This document shows positions 6,779 to 8,219 of a stretch of 8,219 bases of DNA, piece by piece. Within the stretch, counting starts at the first letter, position 1. Each line of letters opens with the position of its first letter. The stretch is taken from NCBI GenBank assembly GCA_005789925.1, contig SXWG01000057.1, positions 1 through 8,219 of the forward strand. The letters are read 5' to 3'. Origin of the DNA: Actinomycetota bacterium (GTDB lineage Bacteria > Actinomycetota > Acidimicrobiia > Acidimicrobiales > Ilumatobacteraceae). Both the position numbers and the translations under genes were made by a program. The notes below the pieces were generated by a model, which saw only the letters and a list, made by a program, of their open reading frames with translations, searched no databases and was not told the origin of the DNA.

Positions 6779-8219
6779 ATGAGAAGGACCAAAGGTGCAA
6801 AAGCACTTGCCTTCGCCGTTGGCGTTGCTCTGGCATTGTCGGCATGTGGCGGCAGTGACAGTGACAACTCCACGGAGGACACAACCAGTGAAGGTGGTGC
6901 TGCCACTGGCGAAACAGCCATGACCATCACCTATGACATCGTCGACGAGGCGGTGTGGGAAGACGGTTCACCCATCACGGTGGCTGACTTCGAGTGCACA
7001 TGGCAAGCGGCGCTCAATACTCCGGGCTCAATTAGCACTTCGGGCTACGACAAGATTTCGTCAGTCGTAGCTGGTGAATCCGACAAACAGGTCGTGGTGT
7101 CGTTCACGGCGTTGCACGCACCGTACAAGAACCTGTTCAGCGGCCTCATCAAGAAAGCAGCTGTTGCGGACTGCAAAGACATCTCTGCAGATTTTCAGAC
7201 ATCAATTGGATTCTCTGGAGCCGAGTGGAAGATGGAGAGTTGGAGCAAGGATCAAGTCGTTTTCGTTCCAAACGAAGCGTATTGGGGTCCGCGCAAAGCT
7301 TCTGGCAAGCTCGTGATGGTTCCCAAAGTGGAGACACAAGTGACAGCGCTCAAGGCTGGTGAAGTCGATTTCATCTACCCACAGTTTTACGCAGGGCTTG
7401 CAGAGGAACTAAAAGATCCGAAAGTCACTGTGAAGATTGAATATGGCGGAGACTACGAAGCCATTTATATGAACCAGGGCGTCGAAGGTAAAGACGCGAA
7501 CGGCAACGTTCGTGAATTCTCTGATCCAGCATTCCGCGAGGGTTTCTATCGATCGATCGATCTTGATGCTTTGTTGAAGCAAATTTTCCTGCCGATCGAG
7601 GCGAGCGGAAGTCTTCTGAAATGTGGACCGATTGTTCCAGGCGACTACTGTCCAGACGGAATTTTTGGCAACAAATACGATCTTGATGCTGCTGCTAAGG
7701 CACTTGAAGACGGCGGTTGGGAAAAGGATGCGAGTGGCATGTGGGCCAAGGACGGTGTCGTTCCGGAAGTCCAGTGGGTCATCAACGCGGGCAACAAGCG
7801 CCGTGAAGACACCCAGGCCTACCTCATTCCGTTGTTGAAGGAAGCCGGCTTCAATGTCGTTCCGTACAACTGTGACGCAGCCTGCTACTTCCAGCAGCGT
7901 CTGCCAGGCATGGACTATGACCTCGCGATGTACATCAGCACTGCTCCACCGGATCCGTCATATCTCGTGCCGAACTGGTCGACGGACGCAATTCCGACCG
8001 AAGCCAATGGCAACAAGGGTCAGAACTATCAGGGTTATGCCAGCGACAAAGCAACCGAGGCGCTCAAAGCGTCAGATAGTGAAGTTGATGTGAAGAAGCG
8101 AGCCGAACTGATCAAGGAAGCAATCACAGAGTTGGACAAGGACTTCGCGTTGATTCCGCTGTGGCAGTTTCCGAAGTCAGGCGCATACCGCACCGACCTT
8201 GTTGGTGATGTCGAAGGGC
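6779..8219 (+). CDS. Oligopeptide-type (family 5) ABC transporter solute-binding lipoprotein, 3' end missing
   Basis: This frame is open from ATG 6779 to the right edge, 480 codons without a stop. It starts with a lipoprotein signal peptide (MRRTKGAK, a hydrophobic core, then lipobox LSAC with lipidated C23), followed by a Gly/Ser/Thr/Asp/Glu-rich linker (24-46). The body resembles family 5 binding proteins (DppA/OppA): VWEDGSPITVADFECTW (59-75), VFVPNEAYWGP (domain I), ALKAGEVDFIYPQF, and a late PPDPSYLVPNWST and LIPLWQFP. It should capture a peptide or similar solute outside the membrane for an ABC permease, presumably encoded downstream. The conserved WxDGxPxT motif starts only 37 residues after C23, so about 50-60 residues of lobe I usually found before it seem absent. 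Six further cysteines (C73, C132, C282, C291, C365, C369) could form disulfides. Ligand unknown. G+C looks lower than in neighbouring genes. Confidence 0.9.
   Translation, partial: MRRTKGAKALAFAVGVALALSACGGSDSDNSTEDTTSEGGAATGETAMTITYDIVDEAVWEDGSPITVADFECTWQAALNTPGSISTSGYDKISSVVAGESDKQVVVSFTALHAPYKNLFSGLIKKAAVADCKDISADFQTSIGFSGAEWKMESWSKDQVVFVPNEAYWGPRKASGKLVMVPKVETQVTALKAGEVDFIYPQFYAGLAEELKDPKVTVKIEYGGDYEAIYMNQGVEGKDANGNVREFSDPAFREGFYRSIDLDALLKQIFLPIEASGSLLKCGPIVPGDYCPDGIFGNKYDLDAAAKALEDGGWEKDASGMWAKDGVVPEVQWVINAGNKRREDTQAYLIPLLKEAGFNVVPYNCDAACYFQQRLPGMDYDLAMYISTAPPDPSYLVPNWSTDAIPTEANGNKGQNYQGYASDKATEALKASDSEVDVKKRAELIKEAITELDKDFALIPLWQFPKSGAYRTDLVGDVEG

Noticed and set aside
7551..7562. Three tandem GATC units
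   Set aside because: They encode the in-frame Arg-Ser-Ile-Asp-Leu stretch of the lipoprotein; the run is too short to count as a repeat element.
7559..7690. Direct repeat of GATCTTGATGCT at 7559-7570 and 7679-7690
   Set aside because: Both copies encode Asp-Leu-Asp-Ala at the beginning of helices in the binding protein, and the surrounding residues are unrelated, so it is codon-level coincidence.

Overview
The window reads as a stretch of an actinobacterial chromosome of intermediate G+C (roughly mid-to-high 50s per cent by eye). The best guess is a member of the Acidimicrobiia (Ilumatobacter-like). This rests on gene order (uvrA-uvrC ... rapZ ... gap-pgk-tpiA), on the arginine-containing Walker A of RapZ, and on the style of the solute-binding lipoprotein; it is an inference, not a database result. 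All recognised genes are on the + strand and there are no RNA genes, insertion sequences, CRISPR arrays or phage genes. Most of the window is housekeeping DNA, and I do not see a clearly new multi-gene system.

Region 1 (1-3625) is a tightly packed DNA-repair and regulatory run. It holds the 3' end of uvrA (with a lysine-rich tail), complete uvrC, a class I SAM-dependent methyltransferase of unknown substrate, and rapZ. Consecutive genes overlap by 11, 11 and 4 bases, so translation is probably coupled throughout. UvrA and UvrC belong to the same nucleotide-excision-repair pathway. The methyltransferase sits between uvrC and rapZ, where I would not expect it. The whiA gene (and yvcK) that commonly follows rapZ in actinobacteria is absent here; gap follows after only 51 bases.

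Region 2 (3626-6584) is the lower-glycolysis operon gap-pgk-tpiA, carrying out triose-phosphate isomerisation, then oxidation and phosphorylation of glyceraldehyde 3-phosphate, then ATP formation from 1,3-bisphosphoglycerate. gap has a clear Shine-Dalgarno behind two small competing hairpins. pgk starts with GTG nine bases after gap, and tpiA overlaps pgk by 11 bases. PGK is unusually short because a segment of its N-terminal domain is missing. No secG follows tpiA.

Region 3 (6585-8219) is a new transcription unit. A 194-base intergenic region holds a 10-base palindrome, a weak promoter candidate and a leader rich in hairpins, two of them with GNRA-type tetraloops. It precedes an oligopeptide-type (family 5) ABC transporter solute-binding lipoprotein that runs off the right edge. 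That lipoprotein appears to lack the usual first 50-60 residues of lobe I. The leader and the shortened lipoprotein are the parts most worth a second look.
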